A stretch of DNA of 64,000 nt from NCBI RefSeq assembly GCF_014652875.1, contig NZ_BMZQ01000001.1, positions 558,001-622,000 of the forward strand, in the 5' to 3' direction. Within the stretch, counting starts at the first letter, position 1, and each line of letters starts with the position of its first letter. The translations under genes and the position numbers were made by a program. This document shows positions 1-9,979 of the stretch, piece by piece. The stretch comes from Tianweitania populi. Lineage in GTDB: Bacteria > Pseudomonadota > Alphaproteobacteria > Rhizobiales > Rhizobiaceae. Under the pieces are notes generated by a model that made no database searches, had not been told where the DNA came from, and saw only the letters and a program-made list of their open reading frames with translations.

Positions 1-2
1 TT

Positions 3-2237
3 CCGCCGCCGGATAATGGCGGCAACGCCATTGAACCGGTCGACCTGAAGCGGGCGCTCGAAGAGCGCTACCTCGCTTACGCGCTTTCGACCATCATGCA
101 TCGCGCTCTGCCGGATGTCCGCGACGGGCTGAAGCCGGTGCATCGCCGCATCATGCACGCCATGCGCCTGTTGCGTCTCAATCCCGATCAGGGCTTCGCC
201 AAGTGCGCTCGCATCGTGGGCGAGGTTATGGGCAAGTTCCACCCCCATGGCGACCAGTCGATCTATGATGCGCTGGTGCGTTTGGCGCAGGATTTTTCCG
301 TGCGCTATCCGCTGGTCGACGGGCAGGGGAACTTCGGCAATATCGACGGCGATAGCGCTGCGGCCATGCGCTACACCGAAGCGCGCATGACCGATGTCGC
401 GACAGCACTGCTGGAAGGCATCACCGAGGATGCCGTCGATTATCGCCCGACCTATAATGAGGAAGACGAAGAACCTGTCGTTTTGCCGGGCGCCTTTCCG
501 AACCTGCTGGCCAACGGCTCGTCGGGCATCGCGGTCGGAATGGCGACCTCGATCCCGCCTCATAATGCGGCCGAGCTTTGCGATGCAGCCCTTCATCTGA
601 TCGACAATCCCGACGCGCCGCTGGAATCGCTGCTGCAATGGGTGCAGGGGCCCGACTTCCCGACCGGCGGCATCGTGGTCGATTCGCGCGCCGTGATTCA
701 GGAAGCCTATGAAACCGGACGCGGTGGCTTCCGGCTGCGTGCGCGGTGGGAAAAGGAAGACCTGGGGCGCGGCACCTGGACGGTCGTCGTCACCGAAATC
801 CCCTATGGCGTGCAGAAGGGCAAGCTGATCGAGAAGATCGCCGATCTGCTGATCGCGCGCCGTTTGCCGCTGCTGGAAGACATTCGCGACGAGAGCGCGG
901 AAGACATCCGCGTCGTGCTGGTGCCGAAGAGCCGGTCGGTAGACCCCGGCCTTCTGATGGAATCGCTGTTCAAGCTGACCGAGCTCGAAACGCGCTTTCC
1001 GCTCAACATGAACGTGCTGTCGCGCGGCAAGGTGCCGAACGTGCTGTCGCTCAAGGGCGTGCTGCAGGAATGGCTGGAGCACCGCAAGGATGTCCTGATC
1101 CGCCGGTCCAAGCACCGTCTGGCAGAGATCGAGCGCCGGCTGGAAATCCTCGGTGGCTACCTCATCGCCTTCCTCAACATCGACGAGGTGATCCGCATCA
1201 TCCGCGAAGAGGATGAGCCCAAGCAGGTGATGATCGCGCGCTGGGACCTGACCGACATCCAGGCCGAAGCCATCCTGAACCTGCGTTTGCGCCAGCTGCG
1301 CAAGCTGGAAGAGTTCGAGATCCGCAAGGAGTTCGACGCGCTTTCGGCTGAAAAGGCCTCGATCGAAGCGCTGCTGGATTCGTCCGAGAAGCAGTGGCAG
1401 ACGATCAAGTGGGAAGTGTCGGTTGTTCGCCGCAACTTCGGACCGGATACCGACATCGGCAAGCGCCGCACGACGTTCGCGGATGCGCCCGACGTTGATC
1501 TCGGCGACATTCATCAGGCGATGATCGAGAAGGAACCGGTCACCGTCGTCATTTCCGAAAAGGGCTGGCTGCGGGCGCTGAAAGGGCATCTGGCGGATTT
1601 CTCGGCGCTGACCTTCAAGGAAGGCGACCAGCTCAAGCTCGCTTTCCATGCGCAGACGACAGACAAGATCCTGGTCTTCACCACGGGCGGCAAGTTCTAC
1701 ACGATCGGCGCCGACCGTCTGCCGGGCGGTCGCGGCCATGGCGAACCGATCCGTATCATCGTCGACATGGAAAATGATCAGGCGATCGTCACCGCTTTTG
1801 CGCATCAGCCGGGCCGGCGGCTGCTGCTCGCTTCGCATGGTGGCTACGGCTTCCTGGTGCCGGAAGACGAAGTGGTCGCCAACACCCGCAAGGGCAAGCA
1901 GGTGATGAACGTCAAGATGCCGGACGAAGCCAAGCGCTGCGTTCCGGCCAATGGCGATCAGGTCGCGATTGTCGGCGAAAACCGGAAGATGCTGGTGTTC
2001 CCGCTGGGCGAAGTGCCGGAGATGGCGCGCGGCAAGGGCGTGCGCTTGCAGCGCTTTAAGGATGGCGGCATGTCCGACATCAAGGTGTTCACGCTGGAAC
2101 AAGGCCTGAGCTGGCACGACTCGGCCGACCGAACCTTTACCCGCCGCGCGGCCGAGCTGGTTGAATGGACCGCCGAGCGTGCGACCGCCGGGCGTGTCGT
2201 GCCCAAGGGCTTCCCGCGCACGGGTCAGTTCAGCTGA
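3..2237 (+). CDS. parC: DNA topoisomerase IV subunit A, 5' end outside window
   Basis: Topoisomerase IV subunit A, the DNA-breaking subunit that works with ParE to unlink daughter chromosomes. The reading frame is open from the first bases of the window, so the true start lies upstream. The frame runs through [20 protein letters not shown], the conserved start of the breakage-reunion domain. The catalytic tyrosine lies in [10 protein letters not shown] (codon at 372-374), and the quinolone-resistance region reads [12 protein letters not shown]. The C-terminal third has the beta-pinwheel repeats of the family. ParC is preferred to GyrA because the C-terminal domain is short and lacks an obvious GyrA box; this choice is from general resemblance. 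The position usually held by serine in the quinolone pocket is glutamine here (codon 255-257). Confidence 0.93.
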   Translation, partial: PPPDNGGNAIEPVDLKRALEERYLAYALSTIMHRALPDVRDGLKPVHRRIMHAMRLLRLNPDQGFAKCARIVGEVMGKFHPHGDQSIYDALVRLAQDFSVRYPLVDGQGNFGNIDGDSAAAMRYTEARMTDVATALLEGITEDAVDYRPTYNEEDEEPVVLPGAFPNLLANGSSGIAVGMATSIPPHNAAELCDAALHLIDNPDAPLESLLQWVQGPDFPTGGIVVDSRAVIQEAYETGRGGFRLRARWEKEDLGRGTWTVVVTEIPYGVQKGKLIEKIADLLIARRLPLLEDIRDESAEDIRVVLVPKSRSVDPGLLMESLFKLTELETRFPLNMNVLSRGKVPNVLSLKGVLQEWLEHRKDVLIRRSKHRLAEIERRLEILGGYLIAFLNIDEVIRIIREEDEPKQVMIARWDLTDIQAEAILNLRLRQLRKLEEFEIRKEFDALSAEKASIEALLDSSEKQWQTIKWEVSVVRRNFGPDTDIGKRRTTFADAPDVDLGDIHQAMIEKEPVTVVISEKGWLRALKGHLADFSALTFKEGDQLKLAFHAQTTDKILVFTTGGKFYTIGADRLPGGRGHGEPIRIIVDMENDQAIVTAFAHQPGRRLLLASHGGYGFLVPEDEVVANTRKGKQVMNVKMPDEAKRCVPANGDQVAIVGENRKMLVFPLGEVPEMARGKGVRLQRFKDGGMSDIKVFTLEQGLSWHDSADRTFTRRAAELVEWTAERATAGRVVPKGFPRTGQFS

Positions 2238-2254
2238 GGGCTTCGCAGCGACGC

Positions 2255-2689
2255 TTACCGGCGCACGATGTAGGACATGCCTATCGATCTGGGCGCGGTT
2301 TCACGAAAACCATATTGCTCGTAAAGCCGGTTTGCCGGGACATCCGCAATGAGGCTGACATAGGCGGTCGCAGGCAAGGCTTCATTCACATAGGCCATCA
2401 AATGCGCCATGATCGCCTTGCCGAGACCTTTGCCTTGATGGGCGGGATCGACCGCGATGTCGGTGATCTGGAAGAAGCATCCCCCATCGCCAATGATGCG
2501 GCCCATGCCGATCGCTACGTCCCGATGCCTGATGACGGCGGCGAACACTGTTCCTTTCAGGCCGATCGCTGCGGCCTCTTCGGAAAAAGCCGTAAGGCCG
2601 GCGACGCCTCGCAGGCGCATATACTCTTCAAGGGATGGGACTTCCGTGGCGAATGCAAAGTCGCCGTTTAAAACCGGGGTCTTCGTCAT
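2255..2689 (-). CDS. GNAT family N-acetyltransferase
   Basis: A small cytoplasmic acetyltransferase of 144 residues that should transfer acetyl from acetyl-CoA to an amine; the substrate cannot be read from the sequence. The acetyl-CoA loop is seen as HQGKGLGKAIM, preceded by the beta-strand ITDIAVDP, and the C-terminal NRLYEQYGF motif is the usual GNAT end. I chose the ATG at 2689 (MTKTPVL). An in-frame TTG at 2719 would lengthen it by ten residues and overlap the upstream gene, and seems less likely. The stop is 17 bases from the stop of convergent parC. It follows the YcaQ-like gene on the same strand by 14 bases, so the two are probably co-transcribed. Confidence 0.82.
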   Translation of the reverse strand: MTKTPVLNGDFAFATEVPSLEEYMRLRGVAGLTAFSEEAAAIGLKGTVFAAVIRHRDVAIGMGRIIGDGGCFFQITDIAVDPAHQGKGLGKAIMAHLMAYVNEALPATAYVSLIADVPANRLYEQYGFRETAPRSIGMSYIVRR

Positions 2690-2703
2690 CCTGAAATCTC
2701 GCT

Positions 2704-3894
2704 TTAGGGATGCAGCCAATCCAGCTTGAAATTCGTGCGCGAAACGCCGGTGAAGCGGCGCAGGCGCTCGATCTCGGCTTCGAGGCCGGAAACGAGCTGA
2801 CGGGATAGCCGCGTACGCTTTTCTGGCCAGAAGCGGCGCACGCTCATGACGTCGTTCGGGCGATCGGCCTTCATGTCGATGCGCCCGACGATCGTGTCGC
2901 CGCGCATAACGGGGAAGACGTAATAGCCATATTTGCGCTGCGCTTCCGGCACGAAGACCTCAATGCGGTAATGGAAGTCAAAGATGCGCTCGGCACGGCC
3001 GCGATCGCGCAGCAGCGGATCGAAGGGGCTGAGTACGCGAACCCTGGTCGGCGGCTCGGGCACTGTGTCAAGTTCTGCTAGCGTGGCGGGGAAGGCGAAG
3101 GCGGTGCGCGGCTTGGAACCGTCGGCGCTTTCGATGCGAACTTCCTCAAGCCGGCTGCGATTGGCCGCAACCCATTCCTCGACTTCCGCCGGCTTGAGTA
3201 GCTGGAAGAAGGCGGCGATCTGGCCGCGTGTGCCGAAGCCGAGGCGGGCCAAAGCCGACGTGCAGGCCCAATCGACGAAGGTGTCGTGATCGAAGGTTTG
3301 CTCGCGATAGGCGGCCGGGATGACGCGTTCGGTGAGGTCATAGACCTTCTGGAAGCCTTCGCGCCGGCTGATCTGCAATTCCCCGGTACGCCAGAGGTAT
3401 TCAAGAGCCGCTTTCGACGGATGCCAATCCCACCAGCCGGTAGAGGGCTTGTCGCGCGCTTCGAAGTCGCGCGCCATGACAGGACCGTCGCGGCGGATGC
3501 GTTCGAGAATGGCGTCGGTAGAACGGGCGAAGTCGCTGCCGAAATGCATCGGCCTCAGCGCCAGACGCTCCTTCTCCCGGATGAAGCGGTGCTTCCAGTA
3601 AGGAAAGAAGGATACCGGAATGACCGACGCATCATGCGTCCAATGCTCGAACAGGGTGCGCTCACGTTCGATCAGCCGGTGTAGTTGCTTCTGCTTGTAG
3701 GTCTTGTTTCGGGCAAACAGGATCTGGTGATGCGCGCGTTCCACGATCGCGATGCTATCGACCTGCACATAGCCAAGACGCTCGATTACGCCTTGCAGCT
3801 CGGGCAGCGTCTGCGCGCGGTGTGGTGGGTCGGACAGGGCCTGGTGATGGATCAGGAGGCGGCGTGCAAGGCGGTTCTGGATCAGCTGCTGCAT
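2704..3894 (-). CDS. Winged-helix DNA glycosylase of the YcaQ/AlkX family
   Basis: 396 residues matching the winged-helix family once called DUF1006, whose studied members (E. coli YcaQ, Streptomyces AlkZ) are DNA glycosylases that unhook interstrand crosslinks or remove bulky alkylated bases. The family's catalytic QxD/QxQ motif is visible near the N-terminus as LGYVQVDSI, with Q and D both present. It is followed by the conserved EHWTHDASVIP stretch. The QxD form is the one described for the YcaQ branch rather than the QxQ antibiotic-self-resistance branch. No antibiotic cluster is nearby, which fits a general repair role. Function is inferred from family membership. The ATG at 3894 is the first plausible start. 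Confidence 0.82.
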   Translation of the reverse strand: MQQLIQNRLARRLLIHHQALSDPPHRAQTLPELQGVIERLGYVQVDSIAIVERAHHQILFARNKTYKQKQLHRLIERERTLFEHWTHDASVIPVSFFPYWKHRFIREKERLALRPMHFGSDFARSTDAILERIRRDGPVMARDFEARDKPSTGWWDWHPSKAALEYLWRTGELQISRREGFQKVYDLTERVIPAAYREQTFDHDTFVDWACTSALARLGFGTRGQIAAFFQLLKPAEVEEWVAANRSRLEEVRIESADGSKPRTAFAFPATLAELDTVPEPPTRVRVLSPFDPLLRDRGRAERIFDFHYRIEVFVPEAQRKYGYYVFPVMRGDTIVGRIDMKADRPNDVMSVRRFWPEKRTRLSRQLVSGLEAEIERLRRFTGVSRTNFKLDWLHP

Positions 3895-3938
3895 AGGTGG
3901 AAGGTAGCCTTTCGCCCGCCAGCCTCAAGTCAGATGTC

Positions 3939-4901
3939 TCAAGTCGGATGGCGCAAGGCGAGTGATGCGCGGCGGCGCCGTCCTTGCGCGATCTGCCAAG
4001 CCGAATGCGCGATCAGCGTCACAATGAGGATCGCGCCGCCGACCAGGCTGGCGGTGGTCGGGACTTCGGTGAAGATCAGCCACACCCAGATCGGCGCCAG
4101 TACCGTTTCGAGCAGGTAGAACATCGCGACTTCCGGCCCCGACAAGTATTTCGGGGCATTGGCAAGGCAGAAGAACGCGATGGGGATGACGACGAAGCCG
4201 TCGAGCATGATCCATTGCGGCGCTTCCGCTTCGAAGCCGACGCGTGCGACCATGATGATTGCTATGCACAACGCCGGGATGACGGCCATCAGCGACGCAA
4301 AGCCCATGTCGCGGCCGCTCCAGCGGCTGATGGTAATGGCGGTGGCGATCAGGAAGGCGGAGCACATGGCCAGAGCATTGCCGACGAGATTGCCGGTGCC
4401 GATGCCGGCATGAACGATGATCAGCACGCCGACGATCATCAGGAAAATTGCGGCAAGCGTTGCCGGTTTTGGCCGCTCTTTCAGGAAAATCCAGGACAAA
4501 ACGGCGGCAAAAGCGGTGTTGAACGCCAGGATAAAGACGAGATCGGCCGTTGTCGTGTGGAACACGGCAAGCAGAAACGTCATTGAAGAGAGCGAGTAAA
4601 GCCCGGCAACGATCAGCCCGATGCGGCCGGGTATCAGCGGTGGCAGCTTCATGCCGATGCCGCGCAGTATCGACCAGATTACCAGCGTGGAAACCAGCGT
4701 CGTGCTGGTGCGGATCAGAAGTGCGCTCCAGCTGTTGGCATGGCCGAGCTTGACCAGCGGGATGTCGATGGTGAGAACGAGCCCGCCAAGGGCCGCCAGA
4801 AGCAGGCCGCGCGCATGCGGCGAAAGCGAATGGAACAAGCGAATCTTCCCCCGGGGTCTCGCCCGAGTTAGGTCGACTTCACTTGTCCTGTCCAACCTCA
4901 T
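3939..4901 (-). CDS. EamA/DMT-superfamily transporter
   Basis: A 320-residue inner-membrane protein with about ten hydrophobic segments arranged as two EamA repeats, typical of drug/metabolite transporters of the RhaT/YdcZ type. The second repeat contains the typical [14 protein letters not shown] turn. Substrates of this group (amino acids, metabolites, nucleobases) cannot be told from sequence. The ATG at 4901 lies inside the end of the upstream bpt gene, giving a 23-base overlap on the same strand. A shorter protein starting after the basic N-terminal leader is possible. Confidence 0.8.
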   Translation of the reverse strand: MRLDRTSEVDLTRARPRGKIRLFHSLSPHARGLLLAALGGLVLTIDIPLVKLGHANSWSALLIRTSTTLVSTLVIWSILRGIGMKLPPLIPGRIGLIVAGLYSLSSMTFLLAVFHTTTADLVFILAFNTAFAAVLSWIFLKERPKPATLAAIFLMIVGVLIIVHAGIGTGNLVGNALAMCSAFLIATAITISRWSGRDMGFASLMAVIPALCIAIIMVARVGFEAEAPQWIMLDGFVVIPIAFFCLANAPKYLSGPEVAMFYLLETVLAPIWVWLIFTEVPTTASLVGGAILIVTLIAHSAWQIAQGRRRRASLALRHPT

Positions 4902-5649
4902 CTATGCGGAAGCGTTCCCAACCCTTTGGTCCAAGATGCTCCTGCGGCTGAAAGCGGACCTTGTAGGCCATTTTGCGCGAGCCGTTGACCCAATATCCCA
5001 AATACACATGCGGCAGGCCCATGGAGCGGGCGCGGGCGATGTGGTCGAGGATCATGAAAGTGCCGAGCGAGCGGTCTTCGAGCTCGGGGTCGAAGAAGGA
5101 ATAGACCATCGAAAGCCCGTCACCCATGCGATCGCTGAGTGCGACGGCAACGAGATCGCCCACGCCCTTGCCGGTGATGAACGTATCAGGGCCACGGCGG
5201 CGATATTCGATGACCTTGGTTTCGACATGGCTGTCTTCAACCATCATTGCATAATCAAGCACGCTCATCTCCAGCATGCCGCCGCGCTTGTGGCGGGCTT
5301 CGAGATAGCGGCGGAAAAGGGAATATTGCTCGGTGCTGGGTTCCGCATCATGCATGTCGCCAACGAGATCGCCGTTGCGCGCGGCCACCCGCTTCATGTT
5401 GCGGGTGGGCTCGAACTCGTTGACGAGGATCCGGGTGGACACGCAGGCCCGGCAAGTCTCGCAGGCCGGGCGATAGGCGATGTTCTGCGAGCGGCGGAAG
5501 CCGCCCTGGGTCAGCAGGTCGTTGAGATCCTTGGCCCGGTCGCCGATCAGATGCGTAAACACTTTCCGCTCGAACTGCCCTTCAAGGTAGGGGCAGGCGG
5601 TGGGTGCCGTCAGAAAGAACTGCGGCGAAGGAGGCTGGTGATGCGTCAT
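4879..5649 (-). CDS. bpt: Aspartate/glutamate leucyltransferase (bacterial ATE family)
   Basis: Aminoacyl-tRNA-protein transferase of 256 residues, the expected length for bacterial Bpt. It adds leucine from Leu-tRNA to proteins with N-terminal Asp or Glu, marking them for the ClpS/ClpAP N-degron pathway. Seen in the sequence are [13 protein letters not shown] at the N-terminus, the cysteine motif [16 protein letters not shown], and the C-terminal [14 protein letters not shown] block shared with eukaryotic ATE1. The same gene name is often annotated arginyltransferase; the leucyl specificity is from studied Vibrio homologues, not from this sequence. No clpS or clpA lies in the window. Confidence 0.9.
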   Translation of the reverse strand: MTHHQPPSPQFFLTAPTACPYLEGQFERKVFTHLIGDRAKDLNDLLTQGGFRRSQNIAYRPACETCRACVSTRILVNEFEPTRNMKRVAARNGDLVGDMHDAEPSTEQYSLFRRYLEARHKRGGMLEMSVLDYAMMVEDSHVETKVIEYRRRGPDTFITGKGVGDLVAVALSDRMGDGLSMVYSFFDPELEDRSLGTFMILDHIARARSMGLPHVYLGYWVNGSRKMAYKVRFQPQEHLGPKGWERFRIDEVGQDK

Positions 5650-5747
5650 CGATGCCGAAGCGGCTCACTCGTTTCGAGCGTAGGTTGAACCGCTCGCGCA
5701 AAAGGTCAACTCACAAAGATTGATCCGTGAGGTGACGCTGCCGTCGC

Positions 5748-6230
5748 TCAGCGATCCGTGCGGATCACGGCAGTGCCAAGCAGCAGGTCATGCAGCGTGC
5801 GCTTGCGGTCGATGAACAGCGATGCGAGCAGGATCAGCGGCGTCAGGATCACGTTACCGGCCCAGAACAGGACCGAGTGAACGACTGCCAGCACGCCATC
5901 CACGCGCCCACCATCAAGGCGCTCGAGCCGGATCGACATGGCGCGCATGCCCAACGTGGCCTGCCGTGGCGAGCCCATGGTCGAGAAGACATAAACAAGC
6001 GCGATGAGCGGGGTGAGCATGCCAAACAGCATCCAGCCCAGACCAAGCGTGATGATGCCGAGGAAGCCGACGATGACGCTGACCGGGATCAGCAAAAGAA
6101 GCACGATGGCATAGTCGATGCAGAAAGCGAGGATGCGACGCCGGCGGACACCATCATACAGCCTGACATCATCGAGGCTGCGGTAAAGCGCGCCGGTCTG
6201 ATCCATCGTGGCAGTGTGTTGAGTCGACAT
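5748..6230 (-). CDS. RDD family membrane protein
   Basis: A 160-residue inner-membrane protein with the RDD signature near the first membrane segment (RRRILAFCIDYAIV) and three to four hydrophobic stretches. The family is poorly characterised and has been linked to transport or envelope functions. I chose the ATG at 6230 because AAGGA sits five bases before it. Longer in-frame starts up to 6347 run into the preceding DUF423 gene and lack such a site. The stop is 98 bases from the start of bpt, the next gene on this strand. Confidence 0.8.
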   Translation of the reverse strand: MSTQHTATMDQTGALYRSLDDVRLYDGVRRRRILAFCIDYAIVLLLLIPVSVIVGFLGIITLGLGWMLFGMLTPLIALVYVFSTMGSPRQATLGMRAMSIRLERLDGGRVDGVLAVVHSVLFWAGNVILTPLILLASLFIDRKRTLHDLLLGTAVIRTDR

Positions 6231-6306
6231 CGCGGTCCTTCCAGTGGGTTGCCCCATGGAGATGGCGATTTGCCTAAGCAACTTCAAGCGATGCCAAGGC
6301 CCGCCT

Positions 6307-6666
6307 TCAGGCGCGCCTTGGCAGCAGGCTTGTGACGCCGATGGCAAGCCAGCCGAGGATCATCAGCGTGCCGCCGGTGGGTGCCGCCATCGGGAACAGT
6401 CGCTCGGCGCCGTAATGGCGCACGATCAAGTCGGTCGCAAACAGCGCGACGCCGACAAAAAGCAGCCATGCGGCGAGCCGCAGCGGCTTAGACGCGCCAA
6501 GCAGGCCGACGGCCAGAAGGGCAGGGGCATGCATCAGAAGAAAGGAAGCGCCGGTTGCGATCGGCCCGCCGCCGCTATGGGTCGCGACGGCTGAGAAGGC
6601 CACACCGGCGGCACCGCAAAGCGCGGCGGCAACGCAGAGACCGCGATCCGGCACGGCTGCAATCAT
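6307..6666 (-). CDS. DUF423 small membrane protein
   Basis: 119 residues with four hydrophobic segments and the glycine-rich early loop (AALCGAAGVAFSAVATH) typical of DUF423 proteins such as E. coli YgdD. The function of the family is unknown. Its start codon overlaps the hemB stop in an ATGA arrangement, so it is very likely translated together with hemB; no functional link to heme synthesis is established. Confidence 0.8.
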   Translation of the reverse strand: MIAAVPDRGLCVAAALCGAAGVAFSAVATHSGGGPIATGASFLLMHAPALLAVGLLGASKPLRLAAWLLFVGVALFATDLIVRHYGAERLFPMAAPTGGTLMILGWLAIGVTSLLPRRA

Positions 6667-7694
6667 GATGCGAGGAGTTCCGCCACATCGGGCGCGAAAT
6701 AGGTCAGGATGCCGTCGCAGCCCGCGCGCTTGAAGGCAAGCAGGCTTTCAAGCATGGCACGCTCGCCATCGATCCAACCATTTGCGGCAGCCGCCTTGAT
6801 CATCGTGAACTCGCCCGACACCTGGTAGGCGAAGGTCGGAACGGCGAAGGTTTCCTTCAGCCGGTGCACGATGTCGAGATAGGGCATGCCTGGCTTCACC
6901 ATCAGCATATCAGCGCCTTCGGAGAGATCCTGCTCGGCTTCGCGCATGGCTTCGTCTGTGTTGGCAGGGTCGAGATAATAGGTCTTCTTGTCGCCCTTCA
7001 GGAGACCGCTGGTGCCGATCGCTTCACGATAAGGACCGTAAAAGGCCGACGAGAACTTGGTCGCATAGGACATGATCGCGACGTCCTGGAAGCCGTCCGC
7101 ATTCAATGCATCGCGGATCGCGCCGATGCGTCCGTCCATCATGTCGGAAGGCGCGATGATGTCGGAGCCGGCACGCGCCTGAGACAGCGCAGCCGCAACG
7201 ACCTGGTCGACCGTCTCGTCATTGACGATGACCCCGTCGCGCAAAATGCCGTCATGGCCATGATCGGTGAAAGGGTCGAGCGCGGCATCGGTGATGACGC
7301 CGATATTAGGTGCGGCATCCTTGATCGCGCGCGTGCCGCGATTGATCAGATTGTCGGCATGGCAGGCATGCGAGCCGGTCTGATCCTTCAGCGCGTGGTC
7401 GATATAAGGGAAAGTGGCGATGGCGGGAATGCCGAGCGAAGCGGCGCGTTTGGCTTCCTGCGCGGCCATGTCTACCGACAAGCGGAACACGCCGGGCATG
7501 GCGGGCAGGGGTTCGCGCTTGTTCTCGCCATCCACAAGAAAGATCGGCCAGATCAGGTCGTCGACGGTCAGCCTGTTTTCCTGAACCAGTCGGCGCGACC
7601 AGTCTGCCTTGCGCGTGCGGCGCAGGCGGCGGCTTCCGGTAATTTCATCGACGCTTCGGCCGATCCGTGTCGGCGCGCGGGATATCCTGTCCAT
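6663..7694 (-). CDS. hemB: Porphobilinogen synthase (delta-aminolevulinate dehydratase)
   Basis: Condenses two 5-aminolevulinate molecules to porphobilinogen in heme and cobalamin synthesis, in the cytoplasm. The 343-residue length is normal. Both active-site lysines are recognisable, in SYATKFSSAFYGPYR and DMLMVKPGMPYLDI. The metal loop reads DAALDPFTDHGHDG. The cysteines of zinc-dependent enzymes are replaced by Ala/Asp, as in the magnesium-dependent group known from Pseudomonas and Bradyrhizobium. The ATG at 7694 faces the divergent hydrolase gene, leaving a 155-base shared promoter region. Confidence 0.95.
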   Translation of the reverse strand: MDRISRAPTRIGRSVDEITGSRRLRRTRKADWSRRLVQENRLTVDDLIWPIFLVDGENKREPLPAMPGVFRLSVDMAAQEAKRAASLGIPAIATFPYIDHALKDQTGSHACHADNLINRGTRAIKDAAPNIGVITDAALDPFTDHGHDGILRDGVIVNDETVDQVVAAALSQARAGSDIIAPSDMMDGRIGAIRDALNADGFQDVAIMSYATKFSSAFYGPYREAIGTSGLLKGDKKTYYLDPANTDEAMREAEQDLSEGADMLMVKPGMPYLDIVHRLKETFAVPTFAYQVSGEFTMIKAAAANGWIDGERAMLESLLAFKRAGCDGILTYFAPDVAELLAS

Positions 7695-7849
7695 GGCAGA
7701 TGCCCTTTCTCAGAGCGGGCTCATAGCACAAGGGCTGTGCGCGCACCACGCAGCAAGCCTGCGGCATTGACGCCACGCAGGGCGAACCGTAAGCCCGAAG
7801 CTTGTCTGTACGACCTGGCTTTGGGCGCGATGACTTGGGAGAGGTGGTC

Positions 7850-8902
7850 ATGAAAGTGGATTTCGGCGGCGGCGAAGAGATCGCCTTCGAACGCGTCGGC
7901 AGGGCGGGCGTCGTTACGCTCACGCGACCGAAGGCGCTGAACGCGCTGACCCACGGCATGGTCAAGGCGCTGGCGGCAGCGCTGACGACATGGGCTACAG
8001 AAAGCGACGTCGCCGTCGTGGTGGTAAAGGCGGAAGGCCGGGCCTTTTCGGCCGGCGGCGACATTCTGGACGTGTATCGCCGCGGCAAGGCCGGCGAGCA
8101 TCCGGTGGCCTTCTTTGCCGACGAATACCGCCTGAACACACAGATCGAATCCTACCCAAAACCATATATCTCGTTGATCGACGGCATCGTCATGGGCGGC
8201 GGTGTCGGCATTTCCTTTCACGGATCGCATCGCGTGATCAGCGAGAATGCGCTGTTCGCTATGCCGGAAGTCGGCATCGGCTTCTTTCCCGATGTCGGCG
8301 GCAGCCATCTTCTGCCGAAGCTGCCGGGCTCGTTCGGTCGCTACCTTGCGCTGACCGGCGATCGTATCCGCGCGGGCGACATCATGGCGTCCGGAATGGG
8401 CACGCATTTCGTGCCGTCCGCCAGCCATCCGCTGCTGGTCGAGGAACTGGCCTCCTCAGGCAATCCGCGTGCAGCCCTCGCCAAGTTCATCACGGAAGAG
8501 CCGGCGCGTGAGATCGATGATGGCGCGCTGCATACGATCTCCAAGCTGCTATCGGTGGATCGCTTCAAGGAGGTTATCGCCGGCCTGCAACGCGCTGCAC
8601 CGCGCGACGAGTTTGCGCAAAAGTTGCTCGACACCATCTCCAAGCGCTCGCCCACCAGCCTGCATGTCACCTTCAAGCAGATCCGCGACGGTGAGATGCT
8701 TACGATGCCTGAATGCATGCAGATGGAATATCGCATCCTCAACCGCATGCTGCAGGGCCATGACTTCTATGAAGGCATCCGCGCGGCGCTGATCGACAAG
8801 GGCTCGACACCGCAATGGAAGCCGGCTGACATCAACGCGGTGTCCAATGCGGATGTTGAAGCCTATTTCGCGCCGCTCGGCGAAGGGGAACTGCGTCTGT
8901 GA
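7850..8902 (+). CDS. 3-hydroxyisobutyryl-CoA hydrolase / enoyl-CoA hydratase-isomerase family
   Basis: A 350-residue crotonase-fold protein. The long C-terminal extension, the oxyanion-hole loop AFSAGGDILD and the catalytic glutamate region MPEVGIGFFPDVGG match 3-hydroxyisobutyryl-CoA hydrolase (HIBCH), which acts in valine breakdown. The start at 7850 (MKVDFGGG) is supported by GGGAGAGG just upstream; an earlier in-frame start is not. It overlaps the DUF6163 gene by four bases (GTGA), so the two are probably one operon. Other valine catabolism genes are not in the window, so the physiological role is inferred. Confidence 0.87.
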   Translation: MKVDFGGGEEIAFERVGRAGVVTLTRPKALNALTHGMVKALAAALTTWATESDVAVVVVKAEGRAFSAGGDILDVYRRGKAGEHPVAFFADEYRLNTQIESYPKPYISLIDGIVMGGGVGISFHGSHRVISENALFAMPEVGIGFFPDVGGSHLLPKLPGSFGRYLALTGDRIRAGDIMASGMGTHFVPSASHPLLVEELASSGNPRAALAKFITEEPAREIDDGALHTISKLLSVDRFKEVIAGLQRAAPRDEFAQKLLDTISKRSPTSLHVTFKQIRDGEMLTMPECMQMEYRILNRMLQGHDFYEGIRAALIDKGSTPQWKPADINAVSNADVEAYFAPLGEGELRL

Positions 8903-9318
8903 TTGCCGGCCCAGCCAGGATCGCGGTTGCCGCGCCGACCCTTGCCGAACGCGCGCTTGCCTTTCTGCATCGGCTGGTTGCCGTGTACTGCCTCCTGTTC
9001 GGCATCCTGTACTGGATCCGCTTGATCGGCCTGAACGACGGCGTCACCTGGCGCTTCGATACGATGCCGATCTATTGGCAGGCAGCCGGCGTCGTGCTCG
9101 CCGTGTTCTTTCCCTTTGCTGCCATCGGCCTATGGATGCTGGCCTCCTGGGGCCCGGTCCTGTGGCTGATCTGCGCGATCACGGAAATCGTGATGTATGT
9201 CGGTTTCCCGCAAGTCTTCGGATGGCGCATTGGAGCGGTTGCTGTTCATTTCACCGTTGCCGCGCTTTATCTGATCCTGCGGTTGGTTATTTATTTCCAA
9301 AAGAAAAGGTTGGCGTAA
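8899..9318 (+). CDS. DUF6163 four-helix membrane protein
   Basis: 139 residues with four strongly hydrophobic segments separated by short loops, matching the small rhizobial membrane-protein family DUF6163. The function is unknown. The GTG start overlaps the stop of the upstream hydrolase gene (GTGA), which implies translational coupling. A seven-base-pair hairpin follows the stop at 9328-9350 and may end the transcript. Confidence 0.75.
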   Translation: MIAGPARIAVAAPTLAERALAFLHRLVAVYCLLFGILYWIRLIGLNDGVTWRFDTMPIYWQAAGVVLAVFFPFAAIGLWMLASWGPVLWLICAITEIVMYVGFPQVFGWRIGAVAVHFTVAALYLILRLVIYFQKKRLA

Positions 9319-9327
9319 GTCGTTATT

Positions 9328-9350
9328 AAGCCTCTTTGAAATGGAGGCTT
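9328..9350 (+). terminator. Hairpin after the DUF6163 gene
   Basis: AAGCCTC and GAGGCTT form a perfect seven-base-pair stem with a nine-base loop, ten bases after the stop codon. There is no U tract, so termination here is only a suggestion. Confidence 0.35.
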
Positions 9351-9466
9351 GGAAAGCTCTGGTTAAGCTTGGCGTTTAAGTCGAATTTTAGGTGCGACGG
9401 TTATGGTCATGCCCAAGGTGAGATCAAAAAAACAATCACCAGGCGTCAACACGAGAGGCACAACCG

Positions 9467-9979
9467 ATGAACACGCGACAGGCCGCCAAGCCCGCACCGG
9501 CGCAAGACGAACGCCGCGAAGCAATCCGCACGCTTTACATGGAAGCCCTTCAGCTCGTTGAGCGGCTGCATCGCCGGTTGCTCGACGTGATCAAGGATGA
9601 GTTCGACCGCAACGGCCGCAGCGACATCAACGCGATCCAGGCGCTGCTCTTGTTCAACATCGGCAATGCCGAGCTCACCGCCGGGGAACTGCGCTCGCGC
9701 GGTTATTATCTCGGCTCCAACGTTTCCTACAACCTGAAGAAGCTGGTCGATCTCGGCTTCATCAACCACCAGCGTTCGCGCATCGATCGCCGCTCGGTCC
9801 GTGTCAGCCTGACGCCGAAGGGCCAGGAAATCGAAAAGATCGTTGCCGGCCTGTATGAGCGCCACATCGGCTCCATCGAAGCTGTCGGCGGCATCAACCA
9901 CGACGAGTTCAACCAGATGAACAAGTCGCTGCAGCGCCTCGATCGCTTCTGGAACGACACGATCGCCTACCGGATGTAA
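9467..9979 (+). CDS. ldtR: LdtR-type MarR family transcriptional regulator
   Basis: A 170-residue winged-helix regulator of the MarR superfamily, matching LdtR first described in Liberibacter, where it activates an L,D-transpeptidase gene and affects envelope stress tolerance. The DNA-binding part is readable as AGELRSRGYYLGSNVSYNLK (recognition helix) and the wing HQRSRIDRRSVRVSLTPKGQ. The next gene downstream is an L,D-transpeptidase, which supports the assignment. That the regulator controls this neighbour here is an inference from the Liberibacter work. Confidence 0.85.
   Translation: MNTRQAAKPAPAQDERREAIRTLYMEALQLVERLHRRLLDVIKDEFDRNGRSDINAIQALLLFNIGNAELTAGELRSRGYYLGSNVSYNLKKLVDLGFINHQRSRIDRRSVRVSLTPKGQEIEKIVAGLYERHIGSIEAVGGINHDEFNQMNKSLQRLDRFWNDTIAYRM

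Noticed and set aside
9363-9379. CtrA box upstream of ldtR (two TTAA sequences)
   Set aside because: The spacing is nine bases instead of seven.
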